Source: Paracoccaceae bacterium (lineage in GTDB: Bacteria; Pseudomonadota; Alphaproteobacteria; Rhodobacterales; Rhodobacteraceae). From it: a stretch of DNA of 51,317 bases. Positions 38,293-47,057 of the stretch are shown here, piece after piece (the stretch's first letter is position 1; every line of letters starts with the position of its first letter). Both the position numbers and the translations under genes were made by a program. The stretch covers positions 1-51,317 of the forward strand of contig JAGWVA010000026.1 in the NCBI GenBank assembly GCA_028875855.1. Direction: 5' to 3'. The notes beneath the pieces are model-generated. The model did no database searches and was not told the origin of the DNA. It was given only the letters and a program-made list of their open reading frames with translations.

Positions 38293-39768
38293 ATGAAGCT
38301 TTCCAATGCCGCCCTGCCGAACCTTCCCGCAGGCGTCGCCCGGCCGTCCTATGACCGCGCATCCCTCACCGCCGGCATCGTGCATATCGGCGTCGGCAAT
38401 TTTCACCGCGCGCATCAGGCCGTCTATCTCGACGACCTGTTCAATCTTGGCGAGGGGCACGACTGGGCGCTGATCGGCGCGGGCGTCCGGGCGGGCGACG
38501 CGAAGATGCGCGCGGCGCTCGCCGCGCAGGACAACCTGACCACGGTGATCGAGCTCGATCCCGCCGGAAACCGGGCCCGCGTCACCGGCGCGATGATCGG
38601 CTTCGTCGAGGTGCAGGCCGACAATGCCGCGCTCATCGCGCAGATGACGGCCCCGGCGATCCGCATCGTCTCGCTGACGGTGACCGAGGGCGGATATTAT
38701 GTCGATCCCGCGACCGGCGTCTTCGATCCGACCCATCCCGACATCGTGGCCGACGGCAAGACCCCGGACCGCCCCGCCACGGCCTTCGGCGCGATCCTTG
38801 CCGCGCTGAAAGCCCGCCGTGCGGCTGGCCAGCAGCCCTTCACCGTGATGTCCTGCGACAACCTGCCGGGCAACGGGCATGTCACGCGCGACGCGGTGGT
38901 GGGGCTTGCCCGCCTGTCGGACCCCGCGCTGGCCGACTGGGTGGCGGCCAACGTGGCCTTTCCCAACGCCATGGTGGACCGCATCACCCCCGCGACCGGC
39001 CCGCGCGAGATCGCGCTGGCGCAGCGCTTCGGGATCGAGGATGCCGCCCCGGTCACCTGCGAGCCCTTCCGCCAGTGGGTGGTCGAGGATCGTTTCCCCG
39101 CAGGACGCCCGGCGCTGGAAAAGGTCGGTGTGACCTTTACCGACCATGTCCATCTCTACGAGTCGATGAAGATCCGCATCCTGAACGGCGGCCATGCGAT
39201 CATCGCCTATGCCGGCGGCCTGCTGGATATCGAATTCGCGCATGAAGCGATGGCCCATCCGCTCATCCGCGGCTTTCTGGAAAGGATCGAACGCGAGGAG
39301 GTCATCCCCCATGTCCCGCCGGTGCCCGATACCGACCTCAACGACTACTACAGGCTGATCGAGAACCGCTTTTCGAACCCCGAGATCGCGGACACGATCC
39401 GCAGGCTCTGCCTTGACGGGTCGAACCGGCAACCGAAGTTCATCATCCCCTCGCTGCGCGACAACCTTGCCAGGGGAACGGTGCCGGTGGGGCTGATCCT
39501 CGAATCCGCGCTCTGGTGCCGCTACTGCGCGGGCACGACGGAGTCGGGAGCCACGATCGCGCCGAATGATCCCAGCTGGGACATGCTGACCACCACCGCG
39601 CAGAAGGCCAAGGCCGATCCGAACGCCTGGCTCGGCATGGCCGAGATCTATGGCGAGACGGGCCGCGATCCGAAGGTGCAGGCGGCCTTTGCCAAGGCGC
39701 TGAACGCGATCTGGAGCCGGGGCACAAAGGCGGTTCTGGAGGATTACGTGGCGGGCCGCCCGCTCTGA
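38293..39768 (+). CDS. mtlK: Mannitol 2-dehydrogenase
   Basis: A 491-residue long-chain polyol dehydrogenase converting D-mannitol to D-fructose with NAD+. The N-terminal part has IVHIGVGNFHRAHQAVYLDDL; the catalytic region carries MKIRILNGGHAIIAYAGGL, with the conserved Lys-x-x-x-x-Asn-x-x-His pattern of this family. VMSCDNLPGNGHVTRDAVVGLARL is also characteristic. In R. sphaeroides the fructokinase mtlZ follows mtlK; here the operon ends and an unrelated gene follows, so fructose must be phosphorylated by an enzyme encoded elsewhere. Confidence 0.93.
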   Translation: MKLSNAALPNLPAGVARPSYDRASLTAGIVHIGVGNFHRAHQAVYLDDLFNLGEGHDWALIGAGVRAGDAKMRAALAAQDNLTTVIELDPAGNRARVTGAMIGFVEVQADNAALIAQMTAPAIRIVSLTVTEGGYYVDPATGVFDPTHPDIVADGKTPDRPATAFGAILAALKARRAAGQQPFTVMSCDNLPGNGHVTRDAVVGLARLSDPALADWVAANVAFPNAMVDRITPATGPREIALAQRFGIEDAAPVTCEPFRQWVVEDRFPAGRPALEKVGVTFTDHVHLYESMKIRILNGGHAIIAYAGGLLDIEFAHEAMAHPLIRGFLERIEREEVIPHVPPVPDTDLNDYYRLIENRFSNPEIADTIRRLCLDGSNRQPKFIIPSLRDNLARGTVPVGLILESALWCRYCAGTTESGATIAPNDPSWDMLTTTAQKAKADPNAWLGMAEIYGETGRDPKVQAAFAKALNAIWSRGTKAVLEDYVAGRPL

Positions 39769-39778
39769 CGCGGGCCGC

Positions 39779-39792
39779 GCCCCGGAAGGGGC
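39779..39792 (+). terminator. Short GC hairpin after mtlK
   Basis: GCCCC and GGGGC flank a stable GGAA tetraloop 11 bp after the mtlK stop. There is no T-run. It is the likely end of the polyol operon, though Rho may be needed. Confidence 0.4.
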
Positions 39793-39871
39793 CGCCACGC
39801 GGGGCTACCGATTTGTGCCGGGACCTGACAGGATGGGCCTTGATCCTCCTTCGGACCCGGCAGGCCCCGCG

Positions 39872-40486
39872 ATGTGCAACCTCTACACCAACACCACCAC
39901 GCAGGAGGCGATGCGCAGCCTCTTTCCCGGGCTGACGGACCGGCTGGGCAACCTTGGCCCCGGCACCTTCTATCCCGACCAGATGGCGCCGATCATCCGC
40001 ACTGCGGGCGACGGCCCGGAACTGGTCCTTGCCCGCTGGGGGATGCCCTCGCCGCCCATGGTCCTGAAGACCGCGCGCGATCCCGGCGTCACCAACGTGC
40101 GCAATCTCGGATCGCCGCACTGGCGGCGCTGGCTCGGGCCGGCGCATCGCTGCCTTGTTCCCGTCACCGCCTTTGCCGAGCCGGTCAAGGGCGGCAACCG
40201 CTGGTTCGGGCCCGCCGACAAGGGCATCACGATGTTCTTCGCCGGGATCGAGACGCGCGGCTGGCGGTCGCTGCGAAAGGTGAAGGATGGCGAGACGGTG
40301 GACGACCTCTTTGCCTTCCTCACCTGCCCGCCCAATGCCGAAGTGGCCGCCATCCATCCCAAGGCGATGCCCGTGATCCTGACCGCCCCGGATGAATGGG
40401 AGACATGGCTCAACGCCCCGATCGAGACGGCGCGCGGGTTGCAGCGCCCCCTGCCCGACGGCACGCTGACCCTGATCGAGGACTGA
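39872..40486 (+). CDS. HMCES/YedK-type abasic-site-processing protein
   Basis: A 204-residue SRAP-domain protein, which shields abasic sites in single-stranded DNA by a thiazolidine link from its N-terminal cysteine. The ATG at 39872 puts Cys at position 2 (MCNLYT), as catalysis requires. Asn75 (TNVRN), Glu103 (FAEP) and His162 (AAIHPKAMP) align with the E. coli YedK residues Asn75, Glu105 and His160. The usual NARxE reads NVRN here, and FYEW reads FAEP, so this is a divergent subgroup. It stands alone between the polyol operon and the LacI gene. Confidence 0.85.
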   Translation: MCNLYTNTTTQEAMRSLFPGLTDRLGNLGPGTFYPDQMAPIIRTAGDGPELVLARWGMPSPPMVLKTARDPGVTNVRNLGSPHWRRWLGPAHRCLVPVTAFAEPVKGGNRWFGPADKGITMFFAGIETRGWRSLRKVKDGETVDDLFAFLTCPPNAEVAAIHPKAMPVILTAPDEWETWLNAPIETARGLQRPLPDGTLTLIED

Positions 40487-40637
40487 CCCGGCCGGATCGG
40501 CCCTGCGCCGACCCGCACGGGCCGCGCGCAATGATGGCTTGCGACCGGACCCGGCAGGACCGTAAGACAGGACGACCGCCCCGCCGTGACCGAACCGGCA
40601 GGCTGGCGGTCTTTGCAACCGAAGGGCCGCCTTGACG

Positions 40638-41636
40638 ATGCCGGTCACGCTGAAAGATGTCGCCGCACGCGCCGGGGTGTCCCGCTCCGCCGTCTCGCGC
40701 ACCTTCACGCCCGGGGCCTCGGTCTCGGCGAAGATGCGCGCGCGGGTCGAAGAGGCGGCAGAGGCGCTTGGCTACTGCCCCAACGCGCTCGCCTCGAGCC
40801 TGACGACGGGGCGGACCAAGCTGATCGGGCTGGTGTCGAACAACTTCCACAACCCCGCCTTCCTCGAGATCTTCGACCGCTTCACGCGTGGCCTGCAGGA
40901 AAGGGGCCTGCGCCCGCTGCTGGTGAACCTGACGGACGAGACCGCGCCCGATGCCTCGGTCCGGATGTTGCGGCAATATTCGGTGGACGGGGTGGTGCTG
41001 GCCTCTTCGACCCTGCCGCCCAGCTTTGCGCAGGCGTTTTCCGAGGCCGGAATGCCGGTCGTTCATGCCTTCGGTCGCGCGGCCCGCCGCACGGCCGTCG
41101 ATGTGGTGACGATCGACAATCTTGCCTGCGGCCGGATGGCCGCCCGCACGCTACTGGCGCGCGGCTATCGCAGGCTGGCCTTTCTGGGCGGACCGGAAGG
41201 CGCGACCAGCACGCAAGACCGGCTTGCGGGGTTCCGCGCGGAACTGGCCGGACGGGCGGATGTCGAGGTCAGCCATTCCTTCGCCGCGGACTACACCTTC
41301 GAGGCCGGTCGCGCAGCGATGTTCCGCAGCCTCGATGCCGGCCCGGCCGAGGCCTATTTCTGCGGCGACGACGTGCTCTCGATCGGGGCGCTGAGCGCGG
41401 TGCGCGAGCGTGGTTTGACCGTGCCGGGCGACGTAGGCCTTCTGGGCGTGAACGACATGGAGATCGCAGGCTGGCAGATGATCGGCCTGACCACGATCCG
41501 CCAGCCGATGCGAGAGATCGTGCAGGCCTCGATCGACCTCATGGTCGAGAAGCTCGCCGCGCCGGGTCACGCGCCCCGCGTGCAGGTCCTGCCCTGCACG
41601 GTGATCGAACGCACCACCCTGCGCCCGCTGCCCTGA
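40638..41636 (+). CDS. LacI family transcriptional regulator
   Basis: A 332-residue regulator. The DNA-binding start is VTLKDVAARAGVSRSAVSRTFTPGASVS, followed by the hinge helix (ALGYCPNALASSLTTGRT), and then the periplasmic-binding-protein-like sensor domain (LIGLVSNNFHNPAFLEIFDRF, AEAYFCGDDVLSIGAL, GVNDMEIAGWQM, TTIRQPMREI). The ligand is a sugar or related molecule, not identifiable. I chose the ATG at 40638; a TTG two codons upstream has a better-spaced AAGGG. Neither neighbour is a sugar gene, so its targets are probably distant. Confidence 0.87.
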   Translation: MPVTLKDVAARAGVSRSAVSRTFTPGASVSAKMRARVEEAAEALGYCPNALASSLTTGRTKLIGLVSNNFHNPAFLEIFDRFTRGLQERGLRPLLVNLTDETAPDASVRMLRQYSVDGVVLASSTLPPSFAQAFSEAGMPVVHAFGRAARRTAVDVVTIDNLACGRMAARTLLARGYRRLAFLGGPEGATSTQDRLAGFRAELAGRADVEVSHSFAADYTFEAGRAAMFRSLDAGPAEAYFCGDDVLSIGALSAVRERGLTVPGDVGLLGVNDMEIAGWQMIGLTTIRQPMREIVQASIDLMVEKLAAPGHAPRVQVLPCTVIERTTLRPLP

Positions 41637-41688
41637 GGCAGGCTTTGGGGGCAATCGGCACGCCGTCCCGCCGGTTTGTTCCAGATCA

Positions 41689-41717
41689 TTGAGAGCCCGT
41701 TCCCCCCTTCCTAGGCT
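41689..41717 (+). promoter_or_regulatory. Candidate promoter of the P-type ATPase gene
   Basis: TTGAGA (41689-41694) and TAGGCT (41712-41717) are separated by 17 bp and lie 27 bp upstream of the GTG start. The match to the sigma-70 consensus is moderate. Confidence 0.4.
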
Positions 41718-41743
41718 TTCATCGTGCCGGGACGGGAAGACAT

Positions 41744-44371
41744 GTGACCCAAACGCCGATCCATACCGACGAGCCTCATGCCCTGCCGGGAGACGCGGTG
41801 GCGGCCCGGCTTGGAACGGATACGGTGCGCGGCCTGCCCGAAGCCGAGGTGCTGCGCAGGCGCGCGGTCCATGGGCCGAATGCGCTCGCCGTCAAGCAGG
41901 GCGTGGGTCTTGCCCGGCTGCTGCTGCGGCAGGTGGAAAGCCCGGTGGTCTTCCTGCTTCTGGGCGCGGCGCTGCTTGCCGCCGCTTTCGGAGAGACCGA
42001 GGAGGCGCTGGCCGTCGGCGTCGTCCTTGCCCTCAACACGCTGATCGGCTTTCTGACCGAGTTCAAGGCGACCCGGTCGATCGAGGCGCTGCGGCGGCTC
42101 GAGACGCAGAATGCCCGCGTGCGCCGGGACGGTCACGACCGCATGATCCCGGCCGACGAACTGGTGCCGGGCGACATCGTCCTGCTGGAGGCGGGCGATG
42201 CCGTGCCGGCCGACCTGCGGCTGATCGAAGGGTCCACTCTTCAGGCCGACGAATCCACCCTGACGGGGGAATCCGTGCCGGTGGCCAAGCATGTCGCCCC
42301 GGTGCCCGCCGGGGCGGCCTTGGGCGACCGGGCGTCGATGCTTTACCGGGGCACGGCGGTGACCCGCGGCACGGCGCTTGGCGTGACGGTGGCGACGGGG
42401 GCCGCGACCGAGATCGGCAAGGTCTCGCAACTCGTGGCCGAAGCCGGTGCGGGCGCCTCGCCCATCGAACGCAAGCTGACGCGCCTGTCCGCGCAACTCG
42501 TCTGGGCGACGCTCGCGCTTGCGGCGGCCATCGCGGGCATCGGCGTCGCCACCGGCCAGCCGCCCCTGATGATGGTCGAGGCGGCCATCGCCCTTGCGGT
42601 CGCCGCCATCCCCGAGGGGCTGCCCATCGTCGCCACGCTGGTTCTGGCCCGCGGGATGTGGCGGATGGCGGGGCAGAACGCGCTGGTCGAACATCTCTCG
42701 GCGGTCGAGACGCTGGGCGCCACGACCGTGATCCTGACCGACAAGACCGGCACGCTGACCGAGAACCGCATGACCGTGCGCCGGCTCTGGCTGCCCTCGG
42801 GCGAGGTCGCGATCGGCGAGGCGCCGCCGCCGCCCGACGGCGATCAGCAACTGGCGCTGCTCATGCAGGTGGCGGTCCTGTGCAACGACGCGGCGCTTGA
42901 CCGGCCAGAAGACGCGGGCGCAGGCGACCCGATGGAGGTCGCGCTGCTGCGCGCAGGCCTCGAGGCGGGCTATCGGCGCGCCGATCTGCTGGCGGATTGG
43001 CCGCTGCGCAAAAAGCGCGCCTTCGATGCGGCAAGCCGGATGATGCTGACCGTGCACGACCGCGAGGGCGCAAGCTTCTACGCCGTCAAGGGCGCGCCCG
43101 AGGCGGTTCTGGCGGCCTGCACCGGGATCGCCGCCGACGGCGCGCATGTGGCCTTTGCCCCCGCGCTGCGCGAGGCGTGGCTGGCCCATGTGGCGGAACT
43201 TGCCCATCACGGGCTGCGCATTCTGGCCTGCGCGGGCAAGACCGCGCCGGGGCCGGACGCGCCCCCCTACGAGGGGCTGACCTTCTACGGGCTGATCGGG
43301 CTTGAAGACCCCGCACGGCTGGATGTGCCCCATGCCATCGCCGCCTGTCACCGGGCGGGCATCAAGGTGGTCATGGCAACCGGCGATCACGCCGCCACGG
43401 CGCGCAGCATCGGGCGGGCGGTCGGCCTGCGCGCGGGCGAGGACGCGGTCGCCGTTGGGGCGGCTGCGGCCCTGATGGAGCCCGAAGACCTCGACCGCAT
43501 CGCCATCTTCGCCCGCGTGAGCCCGAAGGAGAAGCTGGACCTCGTCCGCGCCTATCAGGCGGGGGGAGAGATCGTGGCGATGACGGGTGACGGCGTGAAC
43601 GATGCGCCCGCGCTGCGGCAGGCGGATATCGGGGTCGCCATGGGCCTGCGCGGCACCGACGTCGCCCGCGAGGCGGCGGCGATGATCCTGCTCGATGACG
43701 CCTTCCCCACCATCGTCGCCGCGATCCGCGAGGGGCGGATCATCTTCGGCAACATCCGCCGCTTTGCCGCCTATCTGTTTGCCTGCAACTTGGCCGAGGT
43801 GCTGGTGGTCGGCCTTGCCGTGCTGGCCGCGCAACCCCTGCCGCTGCTGCCGCTTCAGATCCTGTATCTCAACCTCATCACCGATGTCTTTCCGGCCTTC
43901 GCGCTGGCCTTGGGCGAAGGCGAGGGCGACGTGCTTGCACGCCCCCCCCGACCGCCGACCGAACAGATCCTTGGCCGCCCGCAATGGCTCCGGATCGGGG
44001 TGCAAAGCGTGCTGATGACGATCGCCACCTTCGCGGCGACGGCCATCGCGGATGGCGACGGGGCCGGACAGGGCACGGTGGTGACGGTGACCTTTCTTAC
44101 GCTCGCCTTCGCGCAGCTCTGGCAGGTGTTCAACATGCGCTCGGCCCGCGCGCCGGTTCTGGTCAACGAGATCACGCGCAACCCCTGGGTCTGGGCGGCG
44201 CTTGGCCTGTGTTCCGTCCTGCTGGCGGTGCCGCCCTACGTCCCCCCGCTTGCCGCGGTCCTTGGTCTCGTGCCGCCCGATGCGCGGATCTGGGGCGTGG
44301 TGCTGGGGTGCAGCCTTGGGCCCATGCTGGTCTGGCAGGCGGTGCTTGCAATCGCGGGGAGACGCAGATGA
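41744..44371 (+). CDS. Ca2+-type cation-transporting P-type ATPase (P2 class)
   Basis: An 875-residue pump. TGES (actuator domain, LTGESVPV), DKTGTLTENRM with the phosphorylated Asp at about residue 333, KGAPE, and MTGDGVNDAPAL are intact. Ion-site residues fit a Ca2+ pump: PEGLP in TM4, NLAEV in TM5 and NLITDVFPAFALALG in TM6 match SERCA's Glu309, Asn768/Glu771 and Asn796/Asp800 regions. Translation starts at a GTG, because the overlapping ATG leads to an immediate stop. The stop overlaps the exchanger gene (ATGA). Mn2+ or Na+ transport is possible, but Ca2+ export is most likely. Confidence 0.9.
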   Translation: MTQTPIHTDEPHALPGDAVAARLGTDTVRGLPEAEVLRRRAVHGPNALAVKQGVGLARLLLRQVESPVVFLLLGAALLAAAFGETEEALAVGVVLALNTLIGFLTEFKATRSIEALRRLETQNARVRRDGHDRMIPADELVPGDIVLLEAGDAVPADLRLIEGSTLQADESTLTGESVPVAKHVAPVPAGAALGDRASMLYRGTAVTRGTALGVTVATGAATEIGKVSQLVAEAGAGASPIERKLTRLSAQLVWATLALAAAIAGIGVATGQPPLMMVEAAIALAVAAIPEGLPIVATLVLARGMWRMAGQNALVEHLSAVETLGATTVILTDKTGTLTENRMTVRRLWLPSGEVAIGEAPPPPDGDQQLALLMQVAVLCNDAALDRPEDAGAGDPMEVALLRAGLEAGYRRADLLADWPLRKKRAFDAASRMMLTVHDREGASFYAVKGAPEAVLAACTGIAADGAHVAFAPALREAWLAHVAELAHHGLRILACAGKTAPGPDAPPYEGLTFYGLIGLEDPARLDVPHAIAACHRAGIKVVMATGDHAATARSIGRAVGLRAGEDAVAVGAAAALMEPEDLDRIAIFARVSPKEKLDLVRAYQAGGEIVAMTGDGVNDAPALRQADIGVAMGLRGTDVAREAAAMILLDDAFPTIVAAIREGRIIFGNIRRFAAYLFACNLAEVLVVGLAVLAAQPLPLLPLQILYLNLITDVFPAFALALGEGEGDVLARPPRPPTEQILGRPQWLRIGVQSVLMTIATFAATAIADGDGAGQGTVVTVTFLTLAFAQLWQVFNMRSARAPVLVNEITRNPWVWAALGLCSVLLAVPPYVPPLAAVLGLVPPDARIWGVVLGCSLGPMLVWQAVLAIAGRRR

Positions 44372-45369
44372 CCGCCCTTCTGGCCTGGATCGAGCTTGCG
44401 TTCTGTGCGGGCGTGATCGCCGTGGCGGGGTCCGCGCTGGTGCGCAACGGCGAGGAGATCGCGCTTCGCCTTGGCCTGTCGCGATCCTGGATCGGGCTGG
44501 TGCTGCTGGCCACGGCCACGTCGCTGCCCGAACTGTTCACCGGCGTCAGCTCGGTCGCGGTGGCGAACGCCCCGAACATCGCGGTGGGCGACGCCTTGGG
44601 AAGCTGCCTGTTCAACCTGCTCTTGCTGGTTCTGCTGGACGTTCTCAGCCGGGACGAGCCGATGTATCGGCGCATCGATCAGGGGCACATCCTGACGGCG
44701 GGGTTCGGCGTGATCCTGATTGGCGCGGTCGGGGCGCTGATCCTGCTCGGGCGCGACCAGCTTGACCTGCGCATCGCCCATGTCAGCGGCTACACGCCGC
44801 TCATCGTCATTCTTTACCTCGTCGCCGTGCGCGCGGCGAACGACTACGAGCGCCGGACCCCGCGCGCGCCCCTTGAGGAGGCCGCGGGGATGGGTCTGAA
44901 AGAGGCGCTCCTGCGCTACGCCGCGGCGGCGGCGGTGGTCGTGGCGGCAGGCGTCTGGCTGCCGTTCATCGGACAGGGCATCGCCGAGGCGATGGGCTGG
45001 AAGACGACCTTCGTCGGAACCATGCTGATCGCGGGGGCGACCTCGCTGCCCGAGCTTGTCGTCTCGATCTCCGCGCTGCGGATCGGTGCGGTGGACATGG
45101 CAATCGGCAATATCCTGGGCAGCAATCTCTTCGACATGGTCGTGCTGGCGGTCGATGATCTGGCCTATACGCGCGGCTCGCTTCTGGCCGAGGTCACGCC
45201 GGCCCATGCGATCACGGCCTTCGCCGCGGTCATCATGTCGGGGATCTTCATCGTGGCCCTGCTCTACCGCCCGCAGACGCGCCTGCGCGGGACGCTGGGA
45301 TGGGTTAGCCTTTCGATGCTTCTGGTCTATCTCTTCAGCTCCTACGCCATTTACCTTCACGGTCTGTGA
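44368..45369 (+). CDS. Na+/Ca2+ exchanger family (CaCA, YrbG-like) membrane protein
   Basis: A 333-residue protein with ten or so spans and two inverted alpha-repeats: VAGSALVRNGEEIAL...ATATSLPELFTGVSS...GDALGSCLFN in the first half, and GTMLIAGATSLPELVVSISAL...GNILGSNLFD in the second. The paired SLPE and G(D/N)xxGSxxFN/D motifs form the ion site. The start overlaps the ATPase stop, so an ATP-driven and an ion-gradient-driven pump for the same type of cation are made together. Confidence 0.9.
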   Translation: MTALLAWIELAFCAGVIAVAGSALVRNGEEIALRLGLSRSWIGLVLLATATSLPELFTGVSSVAVANAPNIAVGDALGSCLFNLLLLVLLDVLSRDEPMYRRIDQGHILTAGFGVILIGAVGALILLGRDQLDLRIAHVSGYTPLIVILYLVAVRAANDYERRTPRAPLEEAAGMGLKEALLRYAAAAAVVVAAGVWLPFIGQGIAEAMGWKTTFVGTMLIAGATSLPELVVSISALRIGAVDMAIGNILGSNLFDMVVLAVDDLAYTRGSLLAEVTPAHAITAFAAVIMSGIFIVALLYRPQTRLRGTLGWVSLSMLLVYLFSSYAIYLHGL

Positions 45370-45386
45370 GCGAACCGGCGCAAGAA

Positions 45387-45400
45387 TTGATGTCAGTCAT
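45387..45400 (+). promoter_or_regulatory. FnrL-like half-conserved box upstream of the usp gene
   Basis: TTGAT-GTCA-GTCAT matches the TTGAT-N4-ATCAA consensus at 8 of 10 positions and lies 52 bp before the ATG of the universal stress gene. FNR-type control of usp genes at low oxygen is known in related bacteria; the second half-site here is imperfect. Confidence 0.35.
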
Positions 45401-45452
45401 TTTCCCGGCCGGGGTTTGCCCCCAAGGTTGGGTGTAACGAAGGAACGGACAG

Positions 45453-46316
45453 ATGCCGACGACGTTCACGAACATCCTTGTCGCAACCGATCTGTCGGCC
45501 CGGTCCGACCGCGCCGTGGCGCGCGCTTGCCGCATCGCGCGCGAACAGGGGGCGCGGCTGCATCTTCTGCATGTGGTCGATGACGCCCTGCCCGCCGACA
45601 TGGCCGAGGCGCAGATGGTCGCGGCCGAACGAACGCTGGAGCGCGTCGCGGCCAGCCTGCCCGAGGCTGCGGGCCTCGAGATCGCGCGTCAGGTGGTGGC
45701 GGGGGACCCGTGGTCGGTGATCGTGGACACGGCCGAGACGCTCCCGGCCGATCTTCTGGTGCTGGGGACGGCCCGCCCGGACCGGATGGCGGGGCTTTTC
45801 CGCGGCACGACGCTGGACCGGGTCGCGCGGTCGGCGCGCTGCCCGGTGCTGCGGGTTGCGGCGCCGGTGACCGGGGCCTATCGGGCGCCCGTGGTGGGCG
45901 TGGATTTCTCCGACTGCGCCCGGCTTGCCGCCCGGCTTGCCTCGCGGCTCGTTCCCAAGGCCCCGCTGACGCTGGTGCACGTCTATCATGTCCCCTTCGC
46001 CGCGCTGACCGGCCTGAGCGGGGGGCGCGGCGCGCCGAAATGGGAAAAGGACCGGGTCGAGGCGGACCTCTCGCGCCGTCTCAACGATCTGGCCAAGACC
46101 GCGGTGATGCCGGGTCAGGCCTCAGCGACGATCCTTGTCGAGGGCTCGCCCGAGATCGTGCTGCCCCGGCAGATGGAGGCGCTTGGCGCCGACCTGCTGT
46201 GCCTTGGCACGCATGCCCGGTCGTGGCTGTCCGAAGCCCTTCTGGGCAGCACGGCACAGGCGATGCTGTCGGATTGCCCCTGCGATCTGCTGCTGGCGCC
46301 GCTGCCCGTGGATTGA
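45453..46316 (+). CDS. Tandem-domain universal stress protein
   Basis: A 287-residue protein with two UspA domains. The first ends GTARPDRMAGLFRGTTLDRVARSARCPVLRV and the second GTHARSWLSEALLGSTAQAMLSDCPCDLLLA; both resemble the G-2x-G-9x-G(S/T) ATP-binding pattern. AAGGAACGG precedes the ATG. It lies 83 bp after the exchanger gene in the same direction and may be part of that unit or have its own promoter. Tandem Usp proteins often accompany cation transporters. It converges on the photosynthesis regulators. Confidence 0.9.
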   Translation: MPTTFTNILVATDLSARSDRAVARACRIAREQGARLHLLHVVDDALPADMAEAQMVAAERTLERVAASLPEAAGLEIARQVVAGDPWSVIVDTAETLPADLLVLGTARPDRMAGLFRGTTLDRVARSARCPVLRVAAPVTGAYRAPVVGVDFSDCARLAARLASRLVPKAPLTLVHVYHVPFAALTGLSGGRGAPKWEKDRVEADLSRRLNDLAKTAVMPGQASATILVEGSPEIVLPRQMEALGADLLCLGTHARSWLSEALLGSTAQAMLSDCPCDLLLAPLPVD

Positions 46317-46338
46317 CGGGGTCTTTCGTCCCCTGCCG

Positions 46339-47055
46339 TCAGACCAACCTGTCGTCCGGAGTGTCGTCGGTGCCCGCGAGCACGTTCAGCGGGACATCAA
46401 GCGACCGGGCCTTCTTCACGAACTCTGCCCGGCTCATGCCCAGAACGCGCGCGGCAGCCATCGGATCGCCGCCGCTCATGGCCAGAGCGTCCGCAAGACA
46501 GCGGCGTTCCAGCGATTGCACGGTCTCCGTGATGATGCTGGACAGGCTCTTGCGCCCGACCTCGTGCGCCACGTCGGCGATCAACCCGTCCCGCCCGGTC
46601 AGGGAACGGTCGCGGCAGCGGTCCATGCACCGCTCAAGCGCCGTCTGAAGCGACAGATAGCTTGCCTGAAGCGCGCTCATCGGGCGCAGGTCGCGGGCGC
46701 CGATCAGCCCGCCCGACCGTTCCGGGCCGGTTGGGCCGAAGTATTTCACCAGGAGCGGGACCACGTCGTCGCCATCGAGGAAATTCACATGCCGCCAGCG
46801 CGCCTGCGCCTCTGGCCCGGCATCGGCGAACAGAAGCGGAAGCTTTGGCAGGCTTTCGGGGCTGGCGATGGCCGACAGCGGGTTGCCGATCCAGCGGGCG
46901 ATCACCTCGCCGCCAAGCGGCACCGAGGCGCGGACATCCGTGATGCGCAACGCCTCGTCCAGCACCAGAACGATATCGCAGACCGCGTCAAGCTGGGCGA
47001 GCGCGCCGCTTCGGCCTGTGGCCGTCGCGTCCTTGCCGTTGGGCGAATTGACCAT
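46339..47055 (-). CDS. Mini-PpsR: PpsR/CrtJ-like regulator lacking the PAS1-PAS2 core
   Basis: A 238-residue protein. Residues 20-125 resemble the PpsR/CrtJ N-terminal domain (QLDAVCDIVLVLDEALRITD, ending LIGARDLRPMSAL). Residues 126-150 form a linker helix (SLQTALERCMDRCRDR). Residues 166-222 are the Fis-type DNA-binding domain: SLSSIITETVQSLERRCLAD, then AAARVLGMSRAEFVKKARSL. Full-length PpsR is about 460 residues with two PAS domains between linker and HTH; here they are missing. Cys186 sits where the HTH cysteine (Cys424 of R. sphaeroides PpsR) falls. The ATG is 2 bp after the ppaA stop, so the two are coupled. The DNA-recognition helix is diverged. It could modulate full-length PpsR or act alone. 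Confidence 0.8.
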   Translation of the reverse strand: MVNSPNGKDATATGRSGALAQLDAVCDIVLVLDEALRITDVRASVPLGGEVIARWIGNPLSAIASPESLPKLPLLFADAGPEAQARWRHVNFLDGDDVVPLLVKYFGPTGPERSGGLIGARDLRPMSALQASYLSLQTALERCMDRCRDRSLTGRDGLIADVAHEVGRKSLSSIITETVQSLERRCLADALAMSGGDPMAAARVLGMSRAEFVKKARSLDVPLNVLAGTDDTPDDRLV

Positions 47056-47057
47056 CT

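Noticed and set aside
41711-44005. 764-codon minus-strand frame opposite the P-type ATPase
   Set aside because: The ATPase on the plus strand has all catalytic motifs; the antisense frame has none.
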